Shown here in pieces: positions 62,517-64,000 of a stretch of DNA of 64,000 nucleotides (positions within the stretch are counted from its first letter, which is position 1; every line of letters starts with the position of its first letter). The notes beneath the pieces are model-generated. The model searched no databases, was not told the DNA's origin, and was given only the letters and a program-made list of their open reading frames with translations. The stretch is from an uncultured Phocaeicola sp. (GTDB lineage: Bacteria > Bacteroidota > Bacteroidia > Bacteroidales > Bacteroidaceae): positions 1 to 64,000 of the forward strand of contig CAOYQO010000018.1 of NCBI GenBank assembly GCA_948566455.1, in the 5' to 3' direction. Made by a program: the position numbers and the translations under genes.

Positions 62517-62549
62517 AAAGGGATGTTTGATGTTGTCAAACATCCCTTT
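62517..62549 (+). terminator. Terminator after the small YjbH-like gene
   Basis: AAAGGGATGTTTGA (62517-62530) and TCAAACATCCCTTT (62536-62549) are perfect 14-bp arms with a 5-base loop, followed by TTTCTG. Confidence 0.9.
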
Positions 62550-62600
62550 TTCTGTATTGTGTAATCATTTAAAAATAATAGTATAAATAGGTGTTTTGTT

Positions 62601-62635
62601 TTTCCAGTAGGAGAATTTTTTTCCCAATAGGAGAA
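62601..62635. repeat. Direct repeat of a TAGGAGAA motif
   Basis: TTTCCAGTAGGAGAA (62601-62615) and TTCCCAATAGGAGAA (62621-62635) are spaced by 20 bases. The sequence is close to the right arm of the palindrome at 49116-49126. The flanking 62640-62740 is AT-rich with nothing else recognised. Confidence 0.6.
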
Positions 62636-62748
62636 AAAAATAGTAATTGCTGATAATAAAATGGGAGAAAAATAATCATTTATGTGCCAAGTTGTTTTTT
62701 TAAGCATTACTATATATAAGATTAACGGTAGATTTCAAATTTTAATCG

Positions 62749-62756
62749 TAATTTTG
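62749..62756 (+). promoter_or_regulatory. -7 promoter box of ruvX-def
   Basis: TAATTTTG matches TAnnTTTG, 9 bases before the ruvX start, giving a very short leader. Confidence 0.5.
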
Positions 62757-62765
62757 TAGCCCATT

Positions 62766-63188
62766 ATGAGTAGAATATTAGCTATTGATTACGGTAAAAA
62801 GCGTACGGGAATAGCTGTCAGCGATACATTGCAAATGATTGCTAACGGACTGACCACTGTGCCTACGCATGAGCTGCTGGCATTCATCCTTGATTATGTA
62901 GGAAAAGAACCGGTGGAACGTATTCTTGTAGGCTTGCCTAAACAGATGAATAATGAGGCTTCGGAAAACATGAAACGTATAGAACCTTTTGTCCGTTTGT
63001 TGAAGAAAAAGTTACCGGAAATGCCTGTTGAGTATGTTGACGAGCGCTTTACCTCAGTTTTGGCACATCGCACTATGCGGGAAGCCGGGCTGAAGAAGAA
63101 AGATCGCCAGAATAAGGCTTTGGTGGATGAGATCAGTGCAACTATTATTCTGCAAAGCTATTTGGAAAATAAACGTTTTATATTATAA
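62766..63188 (+). CDS. ruvX: Putative pre-16S rRNA nuclease / Holliday junction resolvase-like protein
   Basis: This 140-residue YqgF-family protein has an RNase H-like fold. Signatures are the N-terminal ILAIDYGKKRTGIAVSD with the catalytic-type Asp, VGLPKQMNNEASE, the YVDERFTS strand and the C-terminal ALVDEISATIILQSYL. It matches the family in length. The family is thought to trim the 5' end of 16S rRNA. Peptide deformylase follows after 55 bases, a common order in Bacteroides. Confidence 0.93.
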   Translation: MSRILAIDYGKKRTGIAVSDTLQMIANGLTTVPTHELLAFILDYVGKEPVERILVGLPKQMNNEASENMKRIEPFVRLLKKKLPEMPVEYVDERFTSVLAHRTMREAGLKKKDRQNKALVDEISATIILQSYLENKRFIL

Positions 63189-63243
63189 TAAAGGTATATA
63201 TACTTATATATATTGATTTAGTAATTTGTAACTTAGAGAAAGA

Positions 63244-63798
63244 ATGATTTTACCCATTTATGTATACGGTCAGCCCGTATTGAGAAAAGTGGCGGAAGAT
63301 ATTGCTCCCGACTATCCAAATTTGAAAGAGTTAATTGCGAATATGTTCGAAACGATGGATAATGCCGAAGGTGTAGGGCTTGCAGCACCGCAAGTAGGAT
63401 TGCCTGTTCGTGTTGTAGTCGTTGATCTGGATGTATTATCAGAAGATTATCCTGAATATAAAGGTTTCCGGAAAGCATATATCAACCCCCATATCCTGGA
63501 AGTATCAGGTGAAGAAGTGTCTATGGAAGAAGGATGCCTGAGTCTTCCGGGTATTCATGAAGCTGTGAAGCGTGGTAATAAAATCCATGTAACGTATATG
63601 GATGAGGATATGGTAGAGCATGACGAAATTGTTGAGGGCTATCTGGCACGTGTGATGCAACATGAATTTGACCATTTAGAAGGAAAGATGTTTATTGATC
63701 ATTTGTCTCCCTTGCGTAAGCAAATGATTAAGGGAAGACTGAATGCGATGCTAAAGGGAAAAGCTCATTGCACGTATAAAGTCAAGACTGTGAAATAA
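63244..63798 (+). CDS. def: Peptide deformylase
   Basis: This 184-residue metalloenzyme removes the formyl group from nascent proteins. All three family motifs are present: GVGLAAPQVG (about residues 39-48), EEGCLSLPG with the metal-binding Cys (about 96-104) and QHEFDHLEG with two metal-binding His and the catalytic Glu (about 139-147). It lies in the usual ruvX-def order. Confidence 0.96.
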   Translation: MILPIYVYGQPVLRKVAEDIAPDYPNLKELIANMFETMDNAEGVGLAAPQVGLPVRVVVVDLDVLSEDYPEYKGFRKAYINPHILEVSGEEVSMEEGCLSLPGIHEAVKRGNKIHVTYMDEDMVEHDEIVEGYLARVMQHEFDHLEGKMFIDHLSPLRKQMIKGRLNAMLKGKAHCTYKVKTVK

Positions 63799-63878
63799 GC
63801 TAATCTTATAATAAGGTATAAAAGGCTCAAAAAATATAAAAAGTCTTCCGTTAATCCCGCCAAGTAAATGAAAAGCAT

Positions 63879-63886
63879 TAAATTTG
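63879..63886 (+). promoter_or_regulatory. -7 promoter box of the last partial gene
   Basis: TAAATTTG matches TAnnTTTG, 28 bases before the ATG at 63915. No TTTG occurs at the -33 spacing. Confidence 0.45.
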
Positions 63887-63914
63887 TTTCGTTTACAAGC
63901 ATTTATAAGACAAG

Positions 63915-64000
63915 ATGATAAAAAAGATACTGACGGCTTTCCTGTTGCTTCCTACGTTGCTGTGTGCGCAGATCAATACGGAGCGAGTGATGACAATCGC
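63915..64000 (+). CDS. Secreted protein, N-terminus only (cut by window edge; possibly TPR protein)
   Basis: Twenty-eight codons are visible, starting MIKKILTAFLLLPTLLCAQ, a clear signal peptide, then INTERVMTI. In B. thetaiotaomicron-like genomes a TPR-repeat protein follows def before the threonyl-tRNA synthetase gene, and the visible residues would fit its start. The fragment itself shows only that the product is exported. Confidence 0.6.
   Translation, partial: MIKKILTAFLLLPTLLCAQINTERVMTI

Overview
The window is chromosomal DNA from a gut Bacteroides (Bacteroidota). Evidence is the SusC/SusD pairs, a hybrid two-component regulator (HTCS), lipoproteins with acidic residues right after the lipidated Cys, the Nudix-type arabinose regulator, and promoters with the Bacteroides -7 box TAnnTTTG. 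From memory, gene order closely follows B. thetaiotaomicron around BT_0346-BT_0373 and BT_0412-BT_0424, so a close relative of that species group is likely; I could not run a search to fix the species. No tRNA, rRNA, insertion sequence, phage or CRISPR array was seen.

Region 1 (1-4960, minus strand) holds the start of a 2-oxoacid:ferredoxin oxidoreductase operon (TPR protein, ferredoxin, alpha subunit), a GH28 pectinase-type hydrolase, and rpiB plus transketolase, which link pentoses to central metabolism. Region 2 (5136-18772, minus) is the arabinose region: GH51, GH97 and GH127/GH146 periplasmic glycosidases, then araB, araA, araD, the Nudix regulator araR, a sodium-coupled sugar transporter and a lipoprotein aldose 1-epimerase. 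Region 3 (19060-42688) is an arabinan utilisation locus. A minus-strand operon encodes a lectin-like surface lipoprotein, two SusC/SusD pairs, a small surface lipoprotein and a GH43 endo-arabinanase. An HTCS gene follows, then a plus-strand operon of GH43, GH51 and GH43. Polymer is cut and bound at the surface, imported by SusCD, trimmed in the periplasm and fed to AraP and AraBAD.

Region 4 (42815-47684) holds galactokinase, a glucose/galactose transporter, a cytosolic aldose 1-epimerase and, divergently, mannose-6-phosphate isomerase. Region 5 (47753-50210) holds three small envelope genes (YtxH, holin-like, small hypothetical), a 614-base non-coding stretch with large hairpins, a lipoprotein and a SPOR-domain protein. 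Region 6 (50429-58079) is a sulfate activation and sulfonation operon: cysQ, an SLC13-type transporter, cysC, cysD, cysN, a PAPS sulfotransferase and a secreted PCMD-domain protein. No PAPS reductase is present, so the cluster looks built for making sulfated products rather than cysteine. Region 7 (58271-62497) encodes two YjbH-like outer-membrane proteins flanking a DUF3869 lipoprotein and an OmpA protein. Region 8 has ruvX, def and the start of a secreted protein.

The most striking non-coding signal is a pair of direct repeats (core ATTTGTCCACCT, 21-bp period). They sit upstream of both arabinan promoters, point in the direction of transcription, and end exactly 18 bp before the -7 box in both cases. 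They are the best candidate for the HTCS operator. Other unusual structures are an array of four 23-bp hairpin repeats upstream of the GH127 gene, five tandem 11-bp repeats downstream of the arabinanase gene, and a 122-base hairpin near 49000.
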